Shown one piece after another: positions 33,575-46,400 of a stretch of DNA of 64,000 nucleotides; the stretch's first letter is position 1, and each line of letters opens with the position of its first letter. The notes beneath the pieces were generated by a model that saw nothing but the letters and a program-made list of their open reading frames with translations, had not been told where the DNA came from and did no database searches. The stretch covers positions 12,844,501 through 12,908,500 of the forward strand of contig CM056734.1 in the NCBI GenBank assembly GCA_029844215.1, given 5' to 3'. A program made the position numbers and the translations under genes. Source of the stretch: Przewalskia tangutica (taxonomy: Eukaryota > Streptophyta > Magnoliopsida > Solanales > Solanaceae).

Positions 33575-34502
33575 ATCGAGGTGATTTTGAGCAATGAACA
33601 TCAAATTGAGAGCACGAACCACGCCAACTATTGAGAATCGGTGAGATGGTTGGTGTAGAAAGAAAAGATTGCAGAGATCGATTATTTACCTTCGATTACG
33701 TGGAAATTCTTTCTGCGCACCTATTACGGAAGAAACACCACTAGCTATCACGATCGATTCCCAATTAGGAAGCCCATACCATCAGGTACCCCAGAGTTGA
33801 GAGATGTAGAAGTTCACGGATTCCTACATTATAGAAAGCATAAAAGACAAGCCTACTTGGGGATAATTGTATATGTAAGGCTCTTGTTTGAACAAATGGT
33901 CGTAGGAAATTGAGACTACAACAATAACTCTGCGGATTGCAAACAGTTCGCGGAAGGATCCAATGGGCACTCGAAAAGGTTAATTGCGTCCGCTAAAAAG
34001 GCGTTAAAACATTGACTTGTTGGGAGGCAACCCAATGTTTTTAATTATGTTATTTTAATTTACATCTTTATTTTATTTTATTTTATTTTGCTTTGAACAG
34101 TCTCACGGTCTTGGGTTCTTGTTTTGTGTTGTGGGATGGACAGTGGGTGAAAGTCAAACAGGAAAAAAGAGCAAAAAACGCTGAAAAAAAGGAAAAAGCG
34201 ATCGTCGGTGCCCGTGCGAATCGGGGGCCGCGGAACTCAGAGAGCCATATTTCGTACAAATTCCAAAAAAATCCTCCTAGACCTCCGTTATGACCGCTGT
34301 GTTGTGTCAGTAAGTTGTCCTTTTTCTTTTATTTTCTTTGAGTCTTGCACACATTGGGGACAATGTGTGATTTAAGTTTGGGGGGATGTTTTATTATTTT
34401 TGAGTTTTTTTTTGAATTGTTTTGTGTATTTTTGAGTAATTTTTGAGTCATAAATTTTTTCTCTCTTTTGAGTCATAATTTTTTTTTTAGATCATACATG
34501 CT

Positions 34503-37500
34503 TGTCACGACCCGACCTCGGGCCCGCGACTGGTGCCTTACCCCGGGCACCCTAGTGATACAACATCAGAGAAAATCAGCGGAAATAAAAACTTAAACAG
34601 GAAACAAGATACATGATAAATAAACAGGCCAACCAAAACAGTTGCCTTCTGTATACATACATAAAAAAAAACCCGAACAGTTATCCTTTTTACAACTCTG
34701 CCCACAACAGTACTACAGACCTCTAAGAATGTAACAATATCTATGACGGGACAGGGCCCCGCCATACCCCTGAATGTACCAGAACCTACAACTCAGGGAA
34801 ACATACCAAAAGATAAGCCTCCGGAGAAACGGAGCTTCCCAATCTGTTGAATCGTGATCCTATGGCGAGGATCCACAACCGATGTACCTCACTGCGGCGT
34901 GAACGCGGCCGAGGTCGATGCAATTACCAAGTATGTGAAACTGAAAATATTGTAATGAAATCACATTTCATCATTTTATAAAACCATTTCGCAATAAGTA
35001 AACAGTTATGTCAAGTAAGGGGACGCATATCCCCAGAATAATCACTCACACATAACTATGGGTCTCACGCCCATAATATCACTCATGCCAGTGGAACTCA
35101 TTCTCATCGCCGGCGATACATGATGTAAAACAACACCCATATGTGAACTCAACACTAGATCTGCTGCGTCGTCAAACCGACGGGCCAAGTAGAATCGCTC
35201 TATACCGGTTCAAAGCTAGTCATAAAACTTCACGCAAGGCGGAAGCTAATTACGGATCCAAAAGCTAGCCACGCAATCGCCGAGGCAAGTACCAAAGCTA
35301 ACGCACTAGTCAACCGTCTCACGAGATATGGCCGAGGCAAGTATCTCCACTATCTACCAAAGACTGCCGATACACGAGAAATGACCAGACAAGTATCTAA
35401 AGCGTGTGCAGAACCACGTGTACAAATCAAGCCCGCGTGATTGTTCGTCACGGCAAGCTTCATGGATTAGCGGTCCAGGACTAACAACTGAACCTCACAA
35501 TGACCGCACGCCCCGATCTCACCTCGGAAGTCACGGCCATGAAACCATCCCATCGACGCGTGCGTGGAACATCCATCGTCGGCATGTCCAAAGGAAATCA
35601 ATCGGATAAGCCGCCTCCCAGAGTCACGCGGCGATCTGAAACAACCGATCAATACTTAAGTGGGACGATACTCGTGGACCACCCAACGCCGTGATGTCCA
35701 ATCAATCAATCAGATAGCCGGCCCTCCCAGAGAGTCACGGCAGCATATCAACAAAACACTTGCACATCAAAGACTATCACAACAAGCATAGGCAAGTTCA
35801 ACATACATTCATTTTAATCAACAATCCGGGTTTCAAACCCAAAATACTACATACTTTCATTCTTTCAAAAGACCTCTTTCTACGTAAAAGCCACATGATA
35901 CTAATACTCGTAGTATATAAAGAAAACACGTTTTTCTTTTAAAACCAAATTACTTCACCTTCGTAAAAATCTTTACAAGGCTTTTAAAATCAAGTACTCT
36001 ATACTTTTTAAACCAAGTGCTTTTCTTTTAAACAACATCAAGTATACTCTTTAAAACCCAATAACTTACTCTTTCCAAAACAAGTAACCTATACTTAAAT
36101 CAAGTTACTTCTTCTTTCCCGAAAACAAGTCGTTTATAAGTCAAGTCTCTTATCTTTCAAGATCAAGTCTCTTAACTTTCAAAATCAAATCTTTCTTTTA
36201 TTTTCATAAAGTCGTTATAACTAACTTCCCATAAAACCATTATAACACTTTATGTTTAAAACAAACAAAACTCATTTCACACGTATGCGTCTGTACTATA
36301 TAGTTCACAACAATCATGCTCAAGAGTATAGGAAGAATCACATACCTCGCGACGATTATCGACGAAGCAAAAGCGCTCACAAGATCAGTAACCTGCTAGC
36401 CGTTTCCACTCTTCATGTATAATACGCTAATCGTTTTACTGCAACCTATAAAGGCCAAAAAACGCCTATCAACTCTTAGATCTCTTCGTAGAATATTCTA
36501 CAGAAATTTCGTGACACCTCCCCGCTTATCACACAAATCTCCTCCTATCCAGGCCATGTGCCAACAACTCCCGAGGATTACCCGTCTAACCGGACGTGTA
36601 CAAGTCTACGCCACCTTAATACAACAACATCAGAATAAATTTCTATGTAAATACAGTTCAATTCTTATCAATACTCATTCTATATATAGTATACTCAACT
36701 ATATATTACTACAATATGTAATTTCCAATTACAATAGGGGGACAAGATTATTTACCTCGATAAGCCCAAAATTATCCAAGATTAAAGTCGATCCTGAGCA
36801 ACGTTTAGCTCCAATTTCCTTACGCTCCAACCCGCTCCAAGCGACCCTTAGAAGTTTCCAAACAACTTCTCCAAATACTTCAACCAAGCTAGGAAGATTT
36901 TTCTAGGGTTTCATTTTACGGCTATTGGAATAAAGTAGTATTTCCGGGCTCCTAGTATTAAAACAACTTTGGAATACTACTAGGGATACTAGGCCAAGGT
37001 TTTTGGGATTATACTACAATACACAAAGTATTTCTCTACACAAGAGGGGGGTGGACGAAAATACTAAAGGGAGGGAGTATTGCCTTGGAAATTATTTCAA
37101 GTGTGGAATGAATTTTAGTCTTCAACTTAAGGGGTTTATATAGAGGATTCAAGGGCTAAGATCAAGCAAGGTGTGTGGTCAAGATTGGGCCATGTGTGTG
37201 TGGGTCCCACCACACCACATGGCCAACGAATTGGGTGCCAAATGTTAGGGCCATTTTCGGCCAAGTGAGTAGGTGACAAGTGGCTAGCCACTTGTCACAC
37301 CATTTCGACCACACGTGGCCACGAGGGTGACACGTGTCGCCCCGATTAAATCAAAATATTTCGTCTTAGAAAATATCCAAAATACCGAAAATCTCAAAAA
37401 CAAAGCGGGCCCCACAAAACCGTAAATTTCTCCGTGGGCCCACGTGACCATTTCGAAAATAAAATCCGATAATTCTAATATAATCGAAGTCGAATACCAA

Positions 37501-37653
37501 AACGGGAATCGATTCCCATTAACGAACCTTTGTCTTCACAAAAACCGGAAACTTTTCCGTCGAAAATTCACATCTTTCTTTCATTCCAACATGTCTGTCG
37601 TATACTCGTACGTATGTCCTCACATACATACCCTGGAACTACGGGGTATAACA
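34503..37653 (-). repeat. 3' LTR of the Tekay-like element
   Basis: 3151 bp, plus-strand reading TGTCACGACCCGACCTCGGG to CTACGGGGTATAACA. It aligns over its full length with 43434-44762 plus 51349-53140. It serves as the empty-site reference for the insertion at 44763: here the target reads 'tttcaaaagacctctttct' uninterrupted (about 35865-35882). Open stretches inside it (e.g. 36415-36906) are not genes. Confidence 0.9.
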
Positions 37654-37915
37654 TTCTTCCCCTTAGAAACATTCGTCGAATGTTCCTTCTAAGTCTCTAA
37701 ACATACGTGCGCGGTGTAGTCTCCACTACTACACTTACAAAATCGATCACGCCACCAATGGCGAGAATATAACATGTCGCAAACTCAAATCCAAGCCAAC
37801 GAGGAATCTCCTCTAACGTGTATAACACTAACTCTCACTCGCTCACGGTCAAAGGATACTCTTGAAACCTAGTAACATGGAGTCTGGACGTATCGCCTCT
37901 AAGTCGGATGACGGT
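37654..37915 (-). pseudogene. Tekay-like pol 3' end remnant (left part)
   Basis: Aligns with 62633-63040 of the second Tekay-like element, which carries the integrase C-terminus and a chromodomain-like tail. It includes the polypurine tract and a shortened pol end, and joins to 41336 once the solo LTR at 37916-41335 is removed. Confidence 0.6.
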
Positions 37916-40900
37916 TGTTATACCCGTAGTTTCGTGGTATGTATGCGAGGGCGTGCGTGCGAGAATACGACATTGAAATTGGAAAGGAAGAGCGAGGTGA
38001 TTTTCCACGGAAAAGTTTAGGTTTTGTGAAGGAAAAAGGTTCGTTAATGGGGTGGATTCCCAGTTTGGTATTCGGACTTCTTGGAATATTAGAGAATTAT
38101 GGAATTTTATTTTTGAAATGGTCACGTGGGCCCACGAGAAAATTTCTGGTTTTGTGGGGCCCACTTTGTTTTGAGATTTTGGCCATTCGGATATTTTGGA
38201 AGATGAAATATTTTGGGCAGTAGGAGGCGACACGTGTCACCCCTGCGTGGCTTGGCGAATTTCACTTTGTGCACAACCCGATTAAGTCGTTTTTAAACGA
38301 AGCGTTTTACTAAACTCGCGTAGGATAAATTCCGGCTATGTCATTTCTAATTTTTGCGGATTTTTCCGAGAGACGCAACACGTTGGACCAACGAGAGGGC
38401 GACACTCACACCTCATCGTTGATGGATGTTACGGCATTAGGGCGAATGGATGGCCATTCTTGTCATGTAGTTGGTAGGATATTTTGTGTGCAAGTTTGCC
38501 AGGACACTTGCCTAAATCCTCACCCTACACTTGCCTTGCACTTGGCACCATCTTGGCCTTGGTTGGCCATCCTCGACCTATAAATACCCCTTGTTGAAGA
38601 GTTATTTCATCCTAAATTGAAGCAATCTTTCTAAGTCTCAAATCCTCCTCTCCCTCTTGTTGTTTTCGTCCAAACACACCTCCCCTTTGAGAAGCTCTGG
38701 CAGAGCAACCCCACTAACTGCGAAACCTACCCCATCCCTTCGTTGAAAAGTTGCCTTAGTATTGTTATAATGCCCAAAATACCACAGCCCAAATCCTTAG
38801 TCCTTAGTAGAAGTTGTGAAGAACTTCTAAGGTTTTCTTGGAGCTCTGGGAGCCTGACTTAGGAGCTAAACCTTGCTCAGCGCGACTTTTATCTAGGATA
38901 TTATTGGGCTTACAGGTAAATAACCTTATCCTCCTTTTGTAATTAGAATATACATCTTGTAGAAGTATAGGAGTAAGTATAAATACTTAGAAGGATATTA
39001 ATGAATAGAATTGAACGTTATCACGATAGAAGGGTTTAAAAGATGAATAATAGAGTGTACTTACATAGAATGTTTTCTGATGAACTTGAGTAGCTCACGG
39101 GTAGGAAGTCGCCCAAATGTCCATAGAATAACGAACCCTGCTTAGAGCTTTTATGCGATCTGATGCGGGCGTTGATAGGCGTGTTGGTATTATAGGTCGA
39201 TTCTGCTGCGCGACATATTCAACTTGGCGGTGGATTTCAGGAAGGTATGTGATTCTTCCTATCCTCTTGAGCATGATATTTTAAAGAATATGTATATAGT
39301 ACGGTAGACGTACGTGTGTTAACTGAATAATAATTACGGCAATGTCTTCGGACTTAAGCCTGAATAATAATTACGACAATATCTTCGGACTTAAGCCTGA
39401 ATAATAATTACGGCAATATCTTCGGACTTAAGCCTGAATAATAATTACGGCAATATCTTCTGACTTAAGCCTGAATAAAAAGAATCTGAAGTAGTTCAAA
39501 AGAATTAAGAAACCTTTTTTTTTGAAAGAAGAGTAACACTTGGTTTTAAAAGCTTAAGAGTTATACTAGCTTTATGGAAGTTAGGTATAACGGCTTAAGA
39601 GTGATAAAAAGAACGATTTATTGATTTAAGGAAATAAAAGACTTGACTTAATTATACTAATGTGAAAAAGTGTGAAACCTCATTCGTGAGTAAATAGTAT
39701 TTTTGGTTTTCAAAAGGAATGATGTTTTACCGATCAGAATGAATGTCGAACAAACCACAATGGCGCTAATAAAGGAAATATTTTGACTAATAAAGTATTA
39801 TTAAAACCAGTAGAAACTTCCATCCTGCATAGGAGCTAAGATGAGACAAAATGATATTACATTTCCTAGATCATGGCATTGTAATAAGATTGTTATGAAC
39901 AATAATAACCTACTCACACATAAGGTATATGTTTCTCAAATTGTTTTAAAGGATTAAAAACTATGAACTACGAAACCTTTCGAAAATGAGAAACTTGAGT
40001 AATTGAAATTAGGCAAATTTAAGCGTTGGGAAAAGAATGTTGTTACTTGTTTTTACAAAGAGAAATGTTTTGATTTACTTCAAAAGATAATCACTTTATT
40101 TTTATACTACGGGTATTGTGTGACTTTTGTGAAAGAAACGGATCTTTTAAAAGAGTAATACATGAAGTACTTTGGGGCTAAAAACCCGAACTTGTTAGCA
40201 TAATGTAGAAAGTACCTTGTGTGAATAACTTGATTGTATTGATTTGTGATAGTCTTGTAATACTTTCTTGTTGACTTGATAAGTAAACATGTTAGGATCT
40301 TACGTGAGTTAGTATCTTGTGATGTTTGTGTAGAGGGTTTTCCACTTATTGTGCTTAGGTTGTTTAACGATTAAACCGTCGTGTTGATATTATATCACTC
40401 GTGATTCGGGTTAAGCCCTCCGTCGCGGGTAGACTCGGTAGTCTAGTGACATGATTCGAGAATACCTTATGCAGTCTGTATGGCTATCTGCGAGCTACGG
40501 AGTTCGTGTTAGTATGCGGCCGCTTGTGGTCACGCGGTCTTTGTGGCCACGCGGACGGCGAGTCGGGGCGGCTGCAGGAGTAGCTACCCTCGATGCGGGG
40601 AATACCTCATGCGGGCCATTAGAGTGGCCCGTGCGAGCTACGGAAGTTCGAGGCTAGACGCGCATTGGATCTGCGCGCGAGTGGCGGCTTTGATCATGTG
40701 ACGATGCAAGACAGATATCATGATCTGATTTACGACCTTGTTTATCGTGGGTTTTAGTAGTCGGCTATGCCTCGCACTTACCCGTCACGGTTTTATGATG
40801 ACTTTGAGGCGTGAGTCACGACTTGACATGATCGCTATTTATTGTGAATCGTAGTTTTGGTTATCATATGTCTCGCTTTATATAGACTACTATGATTTCA

Positions 40901-41335
40901 TTCTGATATTTTGATTTCACATACTTGGTACTGTTGTCTTGACCTCCTTGAAGTGCGTTCATGCCGCAGTAAAAGGTACTCCTACCGTTGATCCGTTCTT
41001 AGGATCACCGTTTGGCGTTGGGAAAGCTCCGCTTCTCGGAAGCTTAGCATTTTGGTATGGTCCCCTGTCGTTGTAGATATTTGTATTGGGGTATGGCGGG
41101 GCCTGTCCGCCATTGTTGTTTTAAACTCTTAGAGTGCAGACTGTTGTAAGGTTGGGATGTAGCTCATCGCGGGTACTTATATACATATATCTTAAAGGCA
41201 ACTTTTTCCTGCAGCGTGTCTTATTTATACTGTTTCATATCTTGGTTGTTTTATATTCCGCTGATTTCTCTGATGTATGACTACTTGGGTGCCCGGGTAA
41301 GGCACCAGTCACGGGCCCCGGAACGGGTCGTGACA
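37916..41335 (+). mobile_element. Solo LTR, Tekay-like, plus orientation
   Basis: 3420 bp from TGTTATACCCGTAGTTTCG to GAACGGGTCGTGACA. Both ends match the LTR family of the surrounding element but in opposite orientation. The neighbouring pol remnant resumes right after it ('cttataggcaacccgacc', matching 'actcataggcaaccttgcc' at 63040-63058), showing it is an insertion. Flanking 5-mers (ACGGT and GCAGT) are not an exact duplication. It carries four 37-bp tandem repeats (39324-39471). The open stretches at 37939 and 40451 lie within it and are not genes. Confidence 0.8.
39324..39471 (+). repeat. 37-bp tandem repeat, four copies
   Basis: Units start 'tgaataataattacggcaa' and end 'cggacttaagcc', at 39324, 39361, 39398 and 39435, with a partial fifth. 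Differences are single bases. Located within the solo LTR. Confidence 0.95.
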
Positions 41336-43433
41336 GCAGTGCTATCTTATAGGCAACCCGACCTATTGTACAACCAATGCTGAAAGGCCCAAAAGTACTT
41401 CGGGCTAAGTTGCCCCTGCTTTCCAAAACTCGTCACACACCGCCAGGTGGTACCTTGAAGACCACGTCAACCTAAACTCCAAGTGTTGATGCTGATTATC
41501 CGCACGGCTTCTGCTGACTCCGAGCTGCTAACAACCTCATCTGGATAAGCTTCACCCTATCCACATTCTGCTGAAACAAGTATGTACCCACTATCTGAAC
41601 CTTGCCAACATCGAACCAATCGATCGGCAACCGACACTTCCGCCTATACAAGCCTTCATAAGGCGATATCCGAATCCGAATTGGTAGCTATTATAATAAT
41701 ACACACTCAACAAGAGGCACATAATCCTTACGCTGCCCGAAATCACAACACCGGCGAGGGTAAATGCAATCGAGACTCACTCGAGTTCCTATCCTGCTGG
41801 TAAAACCTCCGGACCCAAAGAAATAGCGGCGGGCTCCACCGCCGCCATAGAAAGTAGGAACCCGTGCAGCCTTACAACCCTCCCGATACATAACATCTCG
41901 CATAACCTCCGCGAGTAAATGGCCGATCGAAAGACAAGATAAGTGACCTCATCGGCTGACTCGGTCGAACGCGTCCTCGAACTCGTCGATGGTTACCTAA
42001 ACTTGGGCCTAGCACCCTCGTGATCCTACCACTGGCGGGACCACCACAAACCCCGTCCCATTCGGCCGCGGGTTGACCGCGATCATGCCTCAACCCGACC
42101 ATTATCGCGCCAAACTCTTGTTCCCGATCCGAACAATCTTACTAACACAAGTCATGAAAGCTACCACTTCTATCTCACACTACCCATGGAATTATCCCAC
42201 AATACATATCACGCATACCAAGTACTTCGACAAAGACCACCGTAAAATCATCCACTCAAGGCGGCCGTGCATCCGAGGTCCTAATCGTTATAAATTCTAA
42301 GGCTCACAATCGCCGTCTCGGACTTACCCTTTCTCAACTACCCATGTTTTCTAATTCACACTTAACACAATGCTACACGTGCATAGCACTTAACACGTAT
42401 CCACCATAACAACATAACCAAGTCTTTTAAGGGCTAAAGGTATCTGCAACTCTTGCCTTACTTTCTCTGTCTAATCATAATCGCACGCCTGCGGCGCCTA
42501 GCTATACTGGCGATGATCCGACCACCGATCCGAAGGCTGAATCTACATCTGCTGCTACCTGCAGTCGGACAAACTCTCACCAAATGGCCCTGTTGGCGCA
42601 AGCATACCTGGTATCGAAGCGATGCGACACTCCCCATACTGGAGTCTATTACAATGGCCACAACGAGGTAGGGGTGACCTCATCTGACTAACACCCCCTT
42701 CTCCTGAGCAACTGAACCCGCAACTGCCCCGGTAGGCTGAGTCATCCCTCTTGTATCCCTCCTACTTGGACATCCTCCCATCACATGGCCCGGCGGCCAC
42801 GGTATAACAATCTCCCAAACTAGCACGACACCCTGAGGATCATCCTCAGCTCTCTATCCATAGAACTCTGGCGAACTGCAACTCAAGAAATCCCGAAGTC
42901 TCAGACTATCGGATCTAGGGTGAACCACTGGTACTGCCGGAACCACCGGCTCCCGTCCGTCCTCATTCCCAGCCACCAGCCTAGCTAGTAACTGGGCCAT
43001 CTCCTTGAACTCATATACTCGGCTCCTGGCCGTGGCACCGGAGGCTCAGGTATCGTGGCCTCCGTAGAAACTGCTGCCACTCTAAACTCTGTTGGGGCTA
43101 GCGGCGTCATAAAACTCGTCGTCTGAAGTACTATCTCAGGTAATGACCAGACCTGTGCCCTCGCAACCCTCTGTGTTCAACTCGTAGCTCCCTCTGCTGC
43201 CTCGCCCATCTGGGCCCTGGTTGCCTTCGCGAGGCATAATCGGTACAACGAATACGTCAGGAGTCCAACTTATAACACACGGCTAAGGCACGATCTCGAG
43301 TGAGAAGAATGGAAACCAATCCTAAATGTCCTGCGACCTCCTAATTATAGATGTGGTGCACAACACACCGATAATCAAGACTACTGACACGGTCAGAGAC
43401 ACTTTCCGAGGATTAAGCGCTCGATACCACTTT
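41336..43433 (-). pseudogene. Tekay-like internal region: integrase tail and gag remnants
   Basis: 41336-41680 aligns with 63035-63380 (integrase C-terminal region) in degraded form. 42720-42800 on the minus strand reads PPGHVMGGCPSRRDTRG, the second half of a CCHC zinc knuckle from gag. Protease, reverse transcriptase and RNase H are missing between them, so an internal deletion removed most of pol. No open frame exceeds about 75 codons. Confidence 0.7.
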
Positions 43434-46400
43434 TGTCACGACCCGACCTCGGGCGCTTGGTGCCTTACCGGGCACCACAGTGATACAACATCGGAGAAAA
43501 TCAGTGAAATAAAAACTTAAACAGAAACAAGATACATGATAAATAAGCAGCCAACCAAGCGGTTGCCTTACGTATACATACAAAAAAACCCGAACAATTA
43601 TCCTTTTTACAACTCGCCCACAGATTTACGGATCTCTAAGAATGTAACAATATCTATGACGGACGGGGCCCCATACCACGAATGTACGAACCTACAACTC
43701 GGGAAACATACCAAAAGATAAGCCTCAGAGAAAGCGGAGCTTCCTAATCTGTTGAATGTGATCCTATGGCGAGGATCCACAACCGATGTACCTCACTGCG
43801 GCGTGAACGCAATTTCGGCGAGGTCGATCTGAGTACCAAATATGGCGAAAATATTGTAATGAAATCACATTTCATCATTTTATAAAACCATTTCGCAATA
43901 AGTAACAGTTATGTCAAGTAAGGGCGCGTATCCCGAATAATCACTCGCACATAACTATGGGTCTCACGCCCATAATATCACTCGTGCGTGGAACTCATTC
44001 TCATCGCGATACATGATGTAAAACAACACCCGTATGTGAACTCAACACTAGATCTGCTTGCGTCGTCAAACCGACGGGCGAGTAGAATCGCTCTATACCG
44101 ATTCAAGCTAGTCATAAAACTTCACGGGCAGTACGGAAGCTAATTACGGATCCAAAGCTAGCCACGCAATCGCCGAGGCAAGTACCAAAGCTAACGCACT
44201 TAGCCAACCGTCTCACGAGAAATGGCCGAGGCAAGTATCTCGGCTATCTACCAAAGAACTGCGATACACGAAATGACCGGAACAAGTATCTAAAGTGTGC
44301 ACAGAACCACGTGTACAAATCAAGCCCGTGATTGTTCGTCGCGCGGCAAGCTTCATGGATTAGCGGTCCATGGACTAACAACTGAACCTCACAATGACCG
44401 CGTGCCCGATCTCACCTCGGAAGTCATGGCCATGAAACCATCCTGCGGGCGCGTGCGTGGAACATCCATCGCGTCGGCGTGTCCAAGAAATCAATCGGAT
44501 AGCGGCCCTCCCGAGAGTCACTGCAGCGATCTGAAACAACCGATCGATACTTAAGTGGACGCGTACTCGTGGACCACCCAACGTCGGTATGTCAATCAAT
44601 CAATCGAGATAATGGCCTGCAGAGTCACGGCGGATATCAACAAAACAACGCACATCAAAGACTATCACAACAAGCATAGGCAAGTTCAACATACATTCAT
44701 TTTAATCAACAATCCGGGTTTCAAACCCAAAATACTACATACTTTCATTCTTTCAAAAAGACTGTTGACACCCAATTTTGACCCTCCCGTCCAGTCATTA
44801 ACTATAAAATTACACTAATTTTAGAATAATTTTATAATAATAAAATACAACAATAATATATTAATACAGGCATAAATAAGCAATTTAATAATAACACCGC
44901 ATTTTACGTAGAGTATTAAACACTTAGAACCTCGCGCGTTTACTAATTTTAGGCCATGTCATAGTTCATAAATAATAATTATTAATAAATACATAAAATA
45001 ATTTAGCAAAGACGTCGTGTCAAGTAGCATAGCCGCATTTATTAATACGCCAGAGAATTTCATAATCATTTGTATTTTAAAATCAATTTAACCTAATATA
45101 TGCATTTAATAGCGTCGCATTTATAAAGCTTTAAACAATTCTTAAATATCATACTTGCATTTAGCATTTAAATAATTTAATCTAAACGCAATTCAATCTT
45201 TATTTAACCGCAATGATGCATAATAATAAGATTTTAAATAATAGCTATGATCTAAAGTATTAAGCATTAATTAAATAGCACGCCCATTTTATTCTTGTAA
45301 TAATTTTAATAAAGCACCTAAATAATCTAAGCACAATTTATTGATTTAATTTACTACTAATTAATTAAATAGCACCTAAAACCAACACTAATTAAATAAC
45401 TAATGACCCACTTAAAATTAATACCTAAAACTAATACATTTAAACTCTACCCCAATTATAATACTACCCTCTTAGCCCAATCCAGCGACCACATACGACC
45501 CACTACCTCACCTTTCTTTATCCGCACTTCAGCCCAACACCTGTGCCCGTTCCTTTTCCCTTTATTTCCCTAAGCCCACACCGCCGGCACTTTTCCTCTT
45601 CTCTTCGCCGTCTCCTCAAAACCTAGAAAACACTAAGAACCCTGCCTAAGTTTCAATCGCCAAGACTCACCCTCGCCCAACCGAGATTCTCGCCTGAGAA
45701 TCCGGCGTAATCAAGCCTCCCTTACCTTCTTTACCCACACGCACCCAGCCAAACGATTTCCTACCATAATTAAACAAAATCATCCAAATCGTTTACCTTA
45801 TTTTTTGCCTAATTAGAATCGCACGAATCTCTTTACGAAATCTCGACCAATATTAGCCCAATCTCAAACAAAAGCTTACCATTATTGGAACTCAATGGGG
45901 GCTATATAAGAACATGCAAAGGCATCGATAGAGACCGGTTAGAAGCAGTTAAGAACCACGATGAAACACGGATGGCGCGTACCCATAGCGTCGAAACAGG
46001 AGATGAGTCGAACATGAGCATATCTGAGGAGTTAGGGCTCAACACCTAGGCTATAGCATCATAGGAACCGAAAGTTCGAATCCCTTTCTTTTAGTTCCAG
46101 CCAAAACCAGCAAACAAAACCTTGCCCCTTTCCATCGCATCGCAATAACCCGTCGAGTGGACCGACGACTTGATCTGTTGCCGGCTCATTGTCAGGAGAA
46201 GGTAATTCCTTTCCCTTTTAATTTTCAGTTTAGTGTGCCTCATATAATCTGTATGATATGTTTATATTTCCATTACTTATCGTTGGAATCAATTAGATTA
46301 GTCATTAAATGTGTATGGTCATATTACGACTGCTCAAGATCGTTATATGGAGGTATTAAGCATGTTTCATTAAAGTAGACATTATTAATGATTCACTATT

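Noticed and set aside
36415..36906. A 163-codon open frame
   Set aside because: It lies wholly inside a Tekay-like LTR, its counterpart in the partner LTR (about 51890-52380) is not open in the same way, and it resembles no protein.
39324..39471. Regularly spaced repeats that could suggest a CRISPR-like array
   Set aside because: The units are head-to-tail with no spacers, inside an LTR of a plant nuclear element.
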